Below are positions 18,131 through 26,794 of a stretch of DNA of 64,000 nt, one piece after another (the stretch's first letter is position 1; every line of letters begins with the position of its first letter). This DNA comes from Novosphingobium sp. Lineage in GTDB: Bacteria > Pseudomonadota > Alphaproteobacteria > Sphingomonadales > Sphingomonadaceae. The position numbers and the translations under genes are program-made. The stretch covers positions 31,636 through 95,635 of the forward strand of contig NZ_JAIEPN010000093.1 in NCBI RefSeq assembly GCF_019748365.1, read 5' to 3'. The notes beneath the pieces are model-generated. The model was given only the letters and a program-made list of their open reading frames with translations, was not told the origin of the DNA and did no database searches.

Positions 18131-18810
18131 AACGCCCGCAAACGTCCGCCGGATTCACGCTCGTCGAAATGCTGGTCTGTCTGGCGATTATCGCCATGGT
18201 TTCGCTCGTCCTCGTCACGGGGATCGGCCGGATGGATCTGCGCCAGCGGCTCATCGGGCAGAAGGATGCGCAGATCGACGAGATCGCGCAGGCGCAGTTC
18301 ACGCTGCGCCACCTGATTGCCAACATTCATCCCTCGATCAGCCCCCTGACGGGCAGTACCGTGGATTTCACGGGCAATCAGTTCGGCCTCGAATTCGATG
18401 GCCAGCCGCCCGGCAATGCCGGGCCGGACGCTTTCCAGCGCTATCGGCTGCGGCTCGAGCGCGGCGGCGATCTCATGCTCTACCGCATCAGCACGCTCAA
18501 CGAGACGGTCGACCGGCGCCAGCAAGAGGAGACCGGCTGGACCGCGACGCGGTTGCTTTCGGGCGTATCGACCATGTCCGTCCGCTACTTCGGCCCCCAG
18601 GCCAGCCGTTTTGCGGGCGCGGGCATGCCGCCGCCATGGCAGCTGCAGTGGACGGGCCGGGATGTACTCCCCTCGCTCATCAGCCTGCGGGTCGAGTTTC
18701 CTCCCGGCGACAAGCGGTCATGGCCTGATCTGGTAGTGCGGCTGCGTGCCGCCAATGGCGATACCTGCGCACGCGATCTGCGCACGGACGAGTGCAAGGG
18801 CACACAATGA
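18127..18810 (+). CDS. gspJ: Minor pseudopilin GspJ
   Basis: A 227-residue minor pseudopilin, the size usual for GspJ. The leader MKRPQTSAG precedes the prepilin site G|FTLVEML with Glu at +5, then a hydrophobic helix. The C-terminal domain contains LLSGVSTMSVRYFG and ends in a cysteine-containing tail (CARDLRTDEC). The start overlaps gspI by ATGA and the end overlaps gspL by ATGA. Confidence 0.88.
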   Translation: MKRPQTSAGFTLVEMLVCLAIIAMVSLVLVTGIGRMDLRQRLIGQKDAQIDEIAQAQFTLRHLIANIHPSISPLTGSTVDFTGNQFGLEFDGQPPGNAGPDAFQRYRLRLERGGDLMLYRISTLNETVDRRQQEETGWTATRLLSGVSTMSVRYFGPQASRFAGAGMPPPWQLQWTGRDVLPSLISLRVEFPPGDKRSWPDLVVRLRAANGDTCARDLRTDECKGTQ

Positions 18811-19829
18811 GCGGACGCAGCATCCTTCAGGCAGACATGCACACCGTCGGGCAGTGGATCGCCGACGGCGTGCGCTGGTGGCTGGATCAGCTCGCCGCGA
18901 TGGCGCCGAAGCCGCTGCAGGAATGGCGCGATGGCCGGCGGATACTGGCGGACTATGACCCCGGTACCGCCGCCTTCCAGCCCCGACCCGATTCCTCCGG
19001 TGCCTATCCCGCGCGCTCCGGCCCGGTCACGATCATCCTGCCCCCCGGCTTCTGCCTGACCCGGACAATCGAACGGCCGGTCATGAGCCCCCGCGACATG
19101 GAAAGCATGGTCCAGCTCGATGCCGCGCGGATCATGCCGATGGGAGACGCGGGCATGATCCTCGCCGCCCGGATCGCCACGCGCGCCGAAGGCAATGGCC
19201 GGATGCAGATCGAGGTGGCCGCGATGCCGCGCGCCGCGGCGGAGGGTCTGGGCTCCGCGCTGACGCAGCTCGATCAGCCCTGTCACGCCATCCTCGCCTC
19301 CGCGCCGACGCCGCATTCGGCCCCGCCGATCGACTTTCTCCCCGCGTTCCGAAAGTCCGGTCTGGTGCGAGACCCGAGCCGGGGCGCCCTGCCGCTGTGG
19401 ATCGCGGTCGCCGCCCTGTTTGCGCTCAACCTCGGCTTGCTGGTCTGGCGCGATACGGCGGCCACCGCCGTGCTCGAGGCGCGGATCGCGGAGCAGCAAC
19501 CGGCGGTGAACGCCGTGCGCCGGATCAATGCGCTGATCGCAAAGTCGGACCAGTTTGCAGCCGCCACGGTGGAGGCCCGCCGGACCGGCGAGCCGCTGAC
19601 GATGCTGTCGCGCGTCGCTTCGGCTTTGCCGCAAGGAGCCTGGGTGCAGCGCTATACATGGCAGGGCGATGCGCTGCGGATCAGCGGCTATCGCCCGCAG
19701 CAGGCCGACATTGCGGGCGGCCTGCGCCGCGCCGGGCTCAGTGTGCAGCGCTATAGCGATGCCTCGTCGGCTGCGCAGAGCCCCCTCGGACAGCCCTTCG
19801 AAGTCACCGTGCGGATGGCAAGGCCATGA
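18807..19829 (+). CDS. gspL: GspL-like type II secretion assembly protein (PilN-type periplasmic part)
   Basis: A 340-residue bitopic inner-membrane protein. The start is the ATG overlapping the gspJ stop. The cytoplasmic part (1-195) is short and diverged, with only a trace of the actin-like GspL/PilM fold (VTIILPPGFCLTRTIERPVMS). One membrane helix lies at 196-214 (LPLWIAVAALFALNLGLLVW). The periplasmic part has a coiled-coil followed by a PilN/GspL ferredoxin-like domain (LSRVASALPQGAWVQRYTWQGDALRISGYRPQ). Its place between the pseudopilins and gspM supports the GspL call. It should bridge GspE to the pseudopilus platform. Confidence 0.8.
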   Translation: MSGRSILQADMHTVGQWIADGVRWWLDQLAAMAPKPLQEWRDGRRILADYDPGTAAFQPRPDSSGAYPARSGPVTIILPPGFCLTRTIERPVMSPRDMESMVQLDAARIMPMGDAGMILAARIATRAEGNGRMQIEVAAMPRAAAEGLGSALTQLDQPCHAILASAPTPHSAPPIDFLPAFRKSGLVRDPSRGALPLWIAVAALFALNLGLLVWRDTAATAVLEARIAEQQPAVNAVRRINALIAKSDQFAAATVEARRTGEPLTMLSRVASALPQGAWVQRYTWQGDALRISGYRPQQADIAGGLRRAGLSVQRYSDASSAAQSPLGQPFEVTVRMARP

Positions 19830-20395
19830 GCGCGCGCGGCCTCTCCCCCCGGCAGTCGCAGGCGGCGGCCCTGCTCATCCTGCTCGCCTTGCTGGCCTTT
19901 CTGGCCTTTCTGGCCTTCGTGATTGTCGGGCCGCTGATCGCCGGCTTTCAGGAACGCGCGGCGCAGCGCGAGCAGCTCGCCCTGCAATACAGCGCCAACG
20001 TGCGCAACGTCGCCGCCATCCCGCGGCTGCGCAGGCTGGCCGGCACGCACGAGCAGCTGCTGGGCGACTTCCTGCTCGAAGCGCCCGATGAAGCCGGCGC
20101 CGGCGAAGCGCTGCGGCAGCGCTTGCAGGCAGCCATCAGTGCGCTGGGCGGCGAGTTCCGCGGCGCTGAGGACATTGCCGCACCGGCTCCAGGCCAGGCC
20201 GCGGTGCGGGTCACCGCGCGCCTGTCGGAAAGCCAGCTCAGCCAGTTTCTCGCAAGTGCCCAGAATTCCAAACCCTATCTCACCATCACGGCTCTGGTCA
20301 TTGGCGCTGATGAAGCCCTCGTGACCGGACAGGCTTCCGCATTGGATGTTCAGCTTGAAGCATCGATTCCCTTTCGCCCTTCCGCCAAGCGGTAG
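19826..20395 (+). CDS. gspM: Type II secretion protein GspM
   Basis: A 189-residue inner-membrane protein with a short cytoplasmic N-terminus and one helix at about 11-35. The helix is encoded partly by a three-fold nine-base tandem repeat (LAFLAFLAF, 19892-19918). A periplasmic domain of GspM type follows, with the tail LSESQLSQFLASAQNSKPYLTITALVIGADE resembling the GspM/PilO-like C-terminal domain. It overlaps gspL by ATGA, and gspC starts about 50 bases before its stop. It normally pairs with GspL. Confidence 0.82.
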   Translation: MSARGLSPRQSQAAALLILLALLAFLAFLAFVIVGPLIAGFQERAAQREQLALQYSANVRNVAAIPRLRRLAGTHEQLLGDFLLEAPDEAGAGEALRQRLQAAISALGGEFRGAEDIAAPAPGQAAVRVTARLSESQLSQFLASAQNSKPYLTITALVIGADEALVTGQASALDVQLEASIPFRPSAKR

Positions 20396-20873
20396 CAGCG
20401 CGCGCCTCCCGGCGCTGCTCCTGCCGGTGCTGGCGGCTGCGGCCCTGCTGCAGCTGCTGCTGCCCTATGGCGAAGAGCTGCCGGCCGCCGGTGTACCCGC
20501 GCGCCAGAAGCACATCGCCGCGCCGCCCGAGGTGCCGCGGGTCATGGTCCCCGCAGCGCTCCAGGGGCGCGGGCTGTTCTCGCCCGCCGCCGCCCCCGCT
20601 GCCGGTGTCGCGGCGCCCAGCGATGTTCTTGGCGGCGCGGTCATCGCCGGCACTGTCATGCACGGACGAAGGCTCTATGCGGTCGTCCAGGAGCGCGGCG
20701 GCAGGATCCGCCATGTCGCCCCCGGCGGCATGGTCGCCGGCTGGCGCATTGCCGGGCTGACCCCCAGCGGCGCCCGCCTGCAGCGCGGCCAGGAACAATT
20801 CAACGCAGCCTATGGCGCCATCCCCACCGGACCCGCCGCACCCGCCCCTGAAGACCCGGAAGACGGCCAATGA
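20346..20873 (+). CDS. gspC: GspC/GspN-like type II secretion protein, short form without PDZ
   Basis: A 175-residue protein with one N-terminal membrane helix (about 20-40, ARLPALLLPVLAAAALLQLLL) and a periplasmic homology-region-like domain at about 75-150 (RGLFSP, GAVIAGTVMHGRRLYAVVQERGGRIRHVAPGG, WRIAGLTPSGARL). The domain resembles the HR region of GspC that contacts the secretin. The PDZ or coiled-coil tail found in longer GspC proteins is absent, so GspN remains possible. The start lies about 50 bases inside gspM and has a weak ribosome site, so the N-terminus is uncertain. It immediately precedes gspD with an ATGA overlap. Confidence 0.7.
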   Translation: MFSLKHRFPFALPPSGSSARLPALLLPVLAAAALLQLLLPYGEELPAAGVPARQKHIAAPPEVPRVMVPAALQGRGLFSPAAAPAAGVAAPSDVLGGAVIAGTVMHGRRLYAVVQERGGRIRHVAPGGMVAGWRIAGLTPSGARLQRGQEQFNAAYGAIPTGPAAPAPEDPEDGQ

Positions 20874-23032
20874 TCTCTCGCCAAGTGCGTCTCAAGCCCA
20901 GCCTCCTCATTGCCCTCACCGGCACCACGGCGTTTGCCGCGGCTCCGCCCCAGCTCCCGATTCCGGCAACCCCGGAACTGGCGCAGATAGAGGATCCCGG
21001 CGCCGTCAGCAGCGCCGCAGCCCCCGCGCAGCCCCCTGCCCTGCCGCTGCCCCCGGCCTCGAACGATCCCGACTACAAAGTGCGCTCGACGCTCGTTCCG
21101 GGCACCGAACCGCCGCCAGTCATCCCGAAGACCGCCGATGCGAAGACGAAGCCGGGCGACATTGCGGTCAACTTCCCCGATGCAGACGTTGCGGTCGTCG
21201 CCCAGGCGGTGCTGCGCGACATCCTCGGGCGTAACTACGTCATCGCGCGCGGTGTCAGCGGCCGCGTCAGCCTGGTCACGCCGGGTCCTGTGGCGAAGTC
21301 GTCGCTGCTCGAACTGTTCGAGCGGGCCCTGCGGCAGAGCAATCTGGCGCTGGTGCCGGTTGCCGGCGGCTTCGAGATCCAGAACGCCGCCGCAGCGCGC
21401 GGGCTCATCGGCGCCAACGCGACAGGCTTCGGCACTGAAGTGCTCTCGCTGCGTTTCATCAATGCCGATGAAGTGCGCAAGGTGGTCGATTCGATCCTGC
21501 CAGGTGTGGTCACCGCGACCGACCCGGCGACGGGCGCCATCACCATTGCCGGCACCACCGGCCAGCGCGCCAGTGCGCGCGATCTCTTGAAGCAGTTCGA
21601 TGTCGATTGGCTGCGCAACACCAGTTTCGCGCTGTTCGTGCCCAATCGCACCGACGCGCGGCTGATCGTACCGTCGATCGACAAGCTCATCAACGCTGCG
21701 GATTCGCCGACACGCGGATTGGTGCGGCTGATCACCATGGAAGACCTCAACGGCATTCTGGCGATCAGCATGCAGCCGCAATACCTCACCGATGTGAAGC
21801 GCTGGATCGAGATCCTCGATCGCGAGGGCGAAAGCAACGAGCGCAGGCTTTTCGTCTATCAGGTGCAGAACGGCCGCACCCGCGATCTGGTGCGCACGAT
21901 CAATGCCGCCTTCGGGACAGGCAACAACGAGGCCGGCGGCCAGAACGGCAATGGCAACGATGCCTTCGCCGATCCGCGCGATACGTCGCAAGGCGGAATG
22001 CCTCGCGGCGGCGGGGTCGGGCCGGTTCCGGGCGCAAACCTCCCCCGCCCCGCGTTCGGGCAGGCTCCGGGCAACGGCGCGGCAGCGCAGGACGGCTCTG
22101 CACAGGGCAACGGTAACGGCGCCGCCATGGGTCTGCGCATCACCGCCGATGAGGTCAACAGCGCGATCATCGTGCTGGGCACCCAGCGCGAGTATGCCAC
22201 GATTGAGGATGCCTTGCGCAAGCTCGATGTCGCCCCTCGGCAGGTGCTGATCGAAGCGGCCATCACCGAGGTGAGCCTGAACGACGATCTGCGCTACGGG
22301 GTGCAGTGGAACTACCTCAGCGGATCGAGCCAGGTCGGCTATTCCGAAGGCACGACGGCGGTGCCGGTCCAGACTTATCCCGGCTTCTCCTATTTCTATG
22401 GCGGCAACAGCATCACCGCCACGCTCAACGCGCTGCAGGAACGCACCAACGTCAAGGTCGTCTCGGCGCCGAAGCTGCTCGTGCTCAACAACCAGAGCGC
22501 GGCGCTGCAGGTGGGCGATCAGGTGCCGATTTCGACCGGGTCGGCCACCAATCTGGTCGGCAACACCAACGCCGTGATCAACACGATCGAATACAAGGAC
22601 ACCGGCGTGATCCTCAAGATCACCCCGCGCATCAACGCCAGCGGGCTGGTTCAGCTCGATGTGTCACAGGAAGTCAGCCAGATCAGCACATCGGCGGCCG
22701 GAAGCTCGGCCACCCAGCGCCAGTCGCCGACGATCTCGACCCGCCGCATCGCCTCGACCGTCTCCGTGCGCGACGGCGAAGTGATCGCGCTGGGCGGCCT
22801 GTTCAGCGATACCAGAAGCTTCGGCAAGAACGGCATTCCGCTGCTCTCGCAGATCCCGGTTGTCGGGGGGCTGTTCGGAACCCAGCGCAACACCGACCGG
22901 CGCACCGAATTGATCGTTCTGCTCAAGCTCAAGGTCATCGAGAATGCCGACGATGCCAGGGCTGCGACGGATTCCCTGCGGAAGAAGATCCGCATGCTCG
23001 AACCGTTCAAGGGCTCCGGCACGATGCCATGA
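20870..23032 (+). CDS. gspD: Type II secretion outer-membrane secretin GspD
   Basis: A 720-residue secretin, the outer-membrane channel of the T2SS. It has a signal peptide (residues 1-24, ending TAFAAA) and no lipobox, so a pilotin elsewhere may be needed. The N0 domain (IAVNFPDADVAVVAQAVLRDILGRNYVI) is followed by N1-N3 repeats (VLSLRFINADEVRKVVDSILPG, VYQVQNGRTRDLVRTINAAFG). A Gly/Asn-rich insert sits in N3 (about 362-415). The secretin barrel runs from about 450, with VGDQVPISTGS and the end signature VRDGEVIALGGLFSDTRS and IPVVGGLFGTQRNTDRRTELIVLL. It overlaps gspC and gspK by ATGA. Confidence 0.96.
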   Translation: MISRQVRLKPSLLIALTGTTAFAAAPPQLPIPATPELAQIEDPGAVSSAAAPAQPPALPLPPASNDPDYKVRSTLVPGTEPPPVIPKTADAKTKPGDIAVNFPDADVAVVAQAVLRDILGRNYVIARGVSGRVSLVTPGPVAKSSLLELFERALRQSNLALVPVAGGFEIQNAAAARGLIGANATGFGTEVLSLRFINADEVRKVVDSILPGVVTATDPATGAITIAGTTGQRASARDLLKQFDVDWLRNTSFALFVPNRTDARLIVPSIDKLINAADSPTRGLVRLITMEDLNGILAISMQPQYLTDVKRWIEILDREGESNERRLFVYQVQNGRTRDLVRTINAAFGTGNNEAGGQNGNGNDAFADPRDTSQGGMPRGGGVGPVPGANLPRPAFGQAPGNGAAAQDGSAQGNGNGAAMGLRITADEVNSAIIVLGTQREYATIEDALRKLDVAPRQVLIEAAITEVSLNDDLRYGVQWNYLSGSSQVGYSEGTTAVPVQTYPGFSYFYGGNSITATLNALQERTNVKVVSAPKLLVLNNQSAALQVGDQVPISTGSATNLVGNTNAVINTIEYKDTGVILKITPRINASGLVQLDVSQEVSQISTSAAGSSATQRQSPTISTRRIASTVSVRDGEVIALGGLFSDTRSFGKNGIPLLSQIPVVGGLFGTQRNTDRRTELIVLLKLKVIENADDARAATDSLRKKIRMLEPFKGSGTMP

Positions 23033-23883
23033 AGGCCCTGCCACCAGACGCTGACGAGCGCGGCTTTGCGCTGATTGCCGCGGTGGCTAGCCTTGCCGTG
23101 TTCGCCGCGATCGCGCTCGTCGTGATCAGCGCGACCCGCATCGATCTGGCCAAGGCGCAAGGCGAGCTGGCGAGTGCGCAGACGCGGCTTGCAGCGGAGG
23201 GCGGTCTCGCCATCGCCCTGCACGGGCTGATGAACCGTGATGCGGCCACCCTGGCGCTGCTCGATGGCCGCACGCAGGAGCTCGATTTCGCTGGTTCGCA
23301 CCTCACCATCACCTTGATCGACGAGCGCGGCAAAGTGAACATCAACGCGATCGAGGCGCCGGTGATCGAGCGCATGCTGAGCGAGGCCGGTCTCGAGGGT
23401 CAGGCGATGGCGATTGCCCGCGATTCGCTGCTGGATTGGCAGGATTCCGACGATGAGGCCCTCCCGAACGGCGCCGAGGCCCCGTACTATGCAAGGCAGG
23501 GGATCACCCCGCGCAACGGCGGCGTGCAGAGCATCGATGAACTGGGCACGATCCGGGGCTTCACGCCAGCAGTCGTTGCTCGCCTGCGCCCCTTCGTCAC
23601 GGTGGAGCGCAGCGCCGTGCCGTTTTCTTCACGCTATGCCGGCCCGCAAGCGCTGGCGGCAATCGGCGACGGCCGCGGCGCCATCGCGGGGATCGAGCGC
23701 CAGCGCGAACTGAGCGGGCAGCGCACCGCGATCGGCTTTACGGACCCGGCTTCCTGGACCGGCCGCCCGATCACTGTCCACGTCGAGGCGGCGGCGCCCG
23801 GTCGGGGGCGGTACCGGCTTGAAGCGATCGTCGAACTGACCGGAAAGCCCGCCCATCCCTATGTCGTGCGGCGGATCAGCTAG
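23029..23883 (+). CDS. gspK: Minor pseudopilin GspK
   Basis: A 284-residue pseudopilin, the expected tip component. The ATG overlaps the gspD stop; longer frames through gspD are spurious. The leader MKALPPDADERG precedes G|FALIAAVASLAVFA, where Glu+5 is replaced by Ala, as is usual for GspK. The body contains ITLIDERGKVNINAIE, RDSLLDWQDSDDEALPNGAE and YYARQGITPRNGGVQSIDELGTIRGF, the GspK signature regions with saposin-like and calcium-site residues. It is the last gene of the operon and converges on the SleB-like gene 45 bases away. Confidence 0.92.
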   Translation: MKALPPDADERGFALIAAVASLAVFAAIALVVISATRIDLAKAQGELASAQTRLAAEGGLAIALHGLMNRDAATLALLDGRTQELDFAGSHLTITLIDERGKVNINAIEAPVIERMLSEAGLEGQAMAIARDSLLDWQDSDDEALPNGAEAPYYARQGITPRNGGVQSIDELGTIRGFTPAVVARLRPFVTVERSAVPFSSRYAGPQALAAIGDGRGAIAGIERQRELSGQRTAIGFTDPASWTGRPITVHVEAAAPGRGRYRLEAIVELTGKPAHPYVVRRIS

Positions 23884-23928
23884 CGCATCTTCCGCCATTC
23901 GCCGGGCGGCCAGCGGTCCGATGAGAGA

Positions 23929-24831
23929 CTAGTTCTGTCCGCCGGGAATGAGGCCGGCAGTCCCCGCGGCCGCCATAGGAACGCCCCACGGCGCGAACAT
24001 CTGCTGTGTCGCGCCGGGTGCCGCACGCACGGGCGCCCGCGGCGCCGAGCGCCCTTTCACGCGCGAAGCCGCCAATGCGGCCAGGGCGGGCGCCTCGCCA
24101 GACAGCGACGCGGGAGAGGACCCGGCCGCATCTCCGGGCATGCGGTAGAAGATATGGGCGCCGATCTGCGCCACGCGGGTACCGGTGTCGGCCCAATAGG
24201 GATTGACGTAACTCGCGTGATAATGGGTCGCCCCGTTCACGCGATCCGGCGCCTGCCCGGTCAGTACCGACAATGCCGCCATCCGGGCGGTGAGCAGCGT
24301 GGTATCGCGCAAGCGGCGGCGGATCGAACCATCGCAGGTGAACGTGAACTGGCAGCCCGTCGTCCGCTGGGACCCTTCGAACACCACCCCGCAGACCGAG
24401 CTCGGAAAGCGGGCCACGCGGGTGCGGTTGAGAATGACCTGCGCCACCGCCTGCTGGCCGGCAATCGGCTCCTGACCTGCCTCATAAGCGATGGCCATGG
24501 TCAGGCAATCGAGCGCGCGGCCTTCCGTAGTCGAAGCGGCAGAAAGGCTGTCGACATCAGGCGAGCTCCCCACAACCGGAGGATAGGCGGCGAGTGGATT
24601 GTAGGCGGGTGTGGCCTCGGGCTGCGGAGCGCTGCGCACGAACAGTGGTGTGCTCGCCGGCCCGATCCGCGCCGGGGTGGCAGCGCCGAGTACTGCAAGC
24701 CCCCCCTGCTGCCCTGGCAGGTCTTCGGCGAGCGCGGCTTGCGGCAGAGCAGCCACCACGAGGAGCGCCATCGTGGCCCACCCACGTACCGCGCCAGCAT
24801 AAGGAACAATCGAGGGAATCTCACAAACCAT
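23929..24831 (-). CDS. Cell-wall hydrolase, SleB family
   Basis: A 300-residue exported hydrolase. An N-terminal hydrophobic segment (ATMALLVVAALPQAALA) is the signal peptide and a Pro/Ala-rich linker follows. A Hydrolase_2/SleB domain lies at about 105-225. Its landmarks are LTMAIAYEAGQEPIAGQQAVAQVILNR with the catalytic-type Glu in YEAG, CGVVFEGSQ, GCQFTFTCDG and GATHYHASYVNPYW. The C-terminal tail is low-complexity Ala/Pro. An internal ATG at 24771 could be the true start. It probably cleaves peptidoglycan and may help place the trans-envelope machines encoded nearby, though that link is only positional. Confidence 0.88.
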   Translation of the reverse strand: MVCEIPSIVPYAGAVRGWATMALLVVAALPQAALAEDLPGQQGGLAVLGAATPARIGPASTPLFVRSAPQPEATPAYNPLAAYPPVVGSSPDVDSLSAASTTEGRALDCLTMAIAYEAGQEPIAGQQAVAQVILNRTRVARFPSSVCGVVFEGSQRTTGCQFTFTCDGSIRRRLRDTTLLTARMAALSVLTGQAPDRVNGATHYHASYVNPYWADTGTRVAQIGAHIFYRMPGDAAGSSPASLSGEAPALAALAASRVKGRSAPRAPVRAAPGATQQMFAPWGVPMAAAGTAGLIPGGQN

Positions 24832-24930
24832 TATTAGCCGCCCTGAACGGATTTTGTTTCATTTGATTGACACATTTTGCCGTGAAGGGAAGGTCGGTCC
24901 GTCTCTGGCAGGAATCGTTGCAGCTTCATC

Positions 24931-25530
24931 ATGACGCAAGCACCATCACCGCTCATCAAGACCGTGTTTCTCGCCGCCATATTTGGCTGTGGCCCGGCTC
25001 TGTCGCCGGTAGTGGCTGCACCCGGACAGGCGGCCGCCGCAGAGCGTGCCTGGAAGCCGACGCACTTGCCCGAACGGCAGCTGACCTGTTCAATCCGGCA
25101 CATCACCAACTTCGATCCGGGCAAGCTCCAGACTGCCGCCGAACTCCAGTACGATGCCGTTCATCCGCTGACGCTGGTACTCCCCGGCATCCCGGTGCGA
25201 ACGACGCCGCCGCCCGAGCCGCAGGACGACCCGGAACCCGTCGATCCGCGCACCCGGATCACCGTGGATCCCGGCAACATTGCTCCCACAAGGAACGGCA
25301 CTTTCGACCGGGTGATCGACTACTGGCCAGAGCGAACCGAACTCTCGGCGGTCATTTCCGGAGACCTGCTCAACGTCATCGTGATCAACAACTATGATCC
25401 GGCAACCCAGACCGCGAACTTCTTCATGACGCGAGCAACCGAACTCACCCACTTTCAGCCAAATCATATCTATCAGGGGGCATGCCAAGTCCGGTTCGGT
25501 GCCTCTGCAGACGGCAAATCGAAGGCCTAG
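24931..25530 (+). CDS. Secreted protein of unknown function
   Basis: A 199-residue protein with a likely signal peptide (about 1-30, IKTVFLAAIFGCGPALSPVVAA). The mature part has two cysteines (LTCSIRHITNF and GACQVRFG), a Pro/Asp/Glu-rich linker (PPPEPQDDPEPVDPRTRI), and a beta-rich C-terminal half (ELSAVISGDLLNVIVINNYDPATQTANFFMTRA). I do not recognise a family. It is divergent from the SleB-like gene, with 99 bases between, and shares its orientation with the next unknown gene. Confidence 0.6.
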   Translation: MTQAPSPLIKTVFLAAIFGCGPALSPVVAAPGQAAAAERAWKPTHLPERQLTCSIRHITNFDPGKLQTAAELQYDAVHPLTLVLPGIPVRTTPPPEPQDDPEPVDPRTRITVDPGNIAPTRNGTFDRVIDYWPERTELSAVISGDLLNVIVINNYDPATQTANFFMTRATELTHFQPNHIYQGACQVRFGASADGKSKA

Positions 25531-25702
25531 CCGGTTGCCCCCATGCTCGCGGCGCGCCGATCCTTCGTGCCCTTGTCCGGGATCATCGCCCGCATCCTCT
25601 TGAGGGCCAAGCGGCAGATAACGTCATTCTGCCATTTTGCGGCAGTCGAAACACGCGGTGTTCAAGGCGCTTGCCGCGAGCCATGTTATGGGTCTTGAAC
25701 TG

Positions 25703-26782
25703 ATGGCTATGCGAAGACCTCGCCTCATGAGCATGGCCGCACTGGCCTGTGCCGGGTTGGCCCTGGGGATCATGTCCCAGACCGGCAGCGCCGCACCCGC
25801 TGCCGATTGTTTCTCTGCCACCGACAATACCCGGTTGCGGTTTGAAGCCTACCAACAGGCCCCACCGCCGCGGGACGGCGCGCCATATCCTCATTATCCG
25901 TTGTCTGACGCGGTTTCGGGGCAGTTGGGCCGCCTGGCCTCGGCCCCGAAGGGCATTCGGACGTGGTATTACCACTGGGCCAATCGCGCGGCGACACCGC
26001 TGATTGGCGCCGGCGGGCGGCAGATCATCCGGAAATTGAACCTCGAACCGTCGATGACGGGCAATCGTCGCCACCGCTCGGCGTTCAGCTCGATCGACCG
26101 GGCCAACGCCTGCACGCTGGCGCAGGCTTCAAGTCTGCTGGGACAGGATAAGCGCGCACGGCGCTATGCCCGGGAAGCAGGGATCGTGCTCATCAGCGAG
26201 AAGGCGTTGCCCGACACGGCTTCGCCATCACCGGCCGATACCTGCGTGCTGGCATCGGGCAAACTGCCTCCCCGCGCCAGCGGGATCATGCTGGACTACG
26301 AAGTGCAGGATGGGCGCGACCCGCAGATGACCGAAAGGTTTCTGACGTCTTACGCAAAGCTGGTCCACGCGGCAGGCAAACAGGTCATCCTGCTGGTCAA
26401 TCCGCTCGATTCTCCTGGCCAACAGCGCTTCACCGGCGTCACCGCCGAGAACGCGCATCGGATCGTCGCGCTGTTTGACCGGACGACGCTGGTGCTGTGG
26501 AGCCGCAATGCCCAAAAGTCGCTGCCCGCCAGTTACGCTGCCCAGATGGCGATCGTGAAAGCCGGCGGACCGGTGGACCCCGGTCGGCTGCTTATCGATT
26601 TCGAACTGGCGGGAACAACGCTCGAGGATGCGCGCTTCGTGCATCAAATGATCATTCGCGACAGGCTGGCCGGAGTCCTGTTCTGGCGCAATTATGCCAG
26701 CCAGGGCGGCTCTTGCTCCGCGCCGGTCAACCAGCGGATCGCGGCAATCGCCTTTGGCGACGTTGCCGGTGACGGGAACTGA
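25703..26782 (+). CDS. Secreted protein of unknown function, possible TIM-barrel glycosidase-like
   Basis: About 359 residues from the chosen ATG (MAMRRPRLMSMAALACAGLALGIMS), which gives a clean signal peptide ending GSAAPA. In-frame ATGs at 25637, 25688 and 25709 are alternatives, and none has a strong ribosome site. The mature protein has blocks suggestive of a TIM barrel: GIRTWYYHWANRAATPL, GIVLISEKALPD, ASGIMLDYEVQDGRD, KQVILLVNPLDS, TTLVLWSRNAQ, RLLIDFELAGT and RLAGVLFWRNYA. Acidic residues at strand ends (DYE, DFE) could be catalytic. I cannot name a family. It converges on the capsule gene cluster and might act on its product, which is inference. Confidence 0.6.
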   Translation: MAMRRPRLMSMAALACAGLALGIMSQTGSAAPAADCFSATDNTRLRFEAYQQAPPPRDGAPYPHYPLSDAVSGQLGRLASAPKGIRTWYYHWANRAATPLIGAGGRQIIRKLNLEPSMTGNRRHRSAFSSIDRANACTLAQASSLLGQDKRARRYAREAGIVLISEKALPDTASPSPADTCVLASGKLPPRASGIMLDYEVQDGRDPQMTERFLTSYAKLVHAAGKQVILLVNPLDSPGQQRFTGVTAENAHRIVALFDRTTLVLWSRNAQKSLPASYAAQMAIVKAGGPVDPGRLLIDFELAGTTLEDARFVHQMIIRDRLAGVLFWRNYASQGGSCSAPVNQRIAAIAFGDVAGDGN

Positions 26783-26794
26783 CCAAATTCAGCG

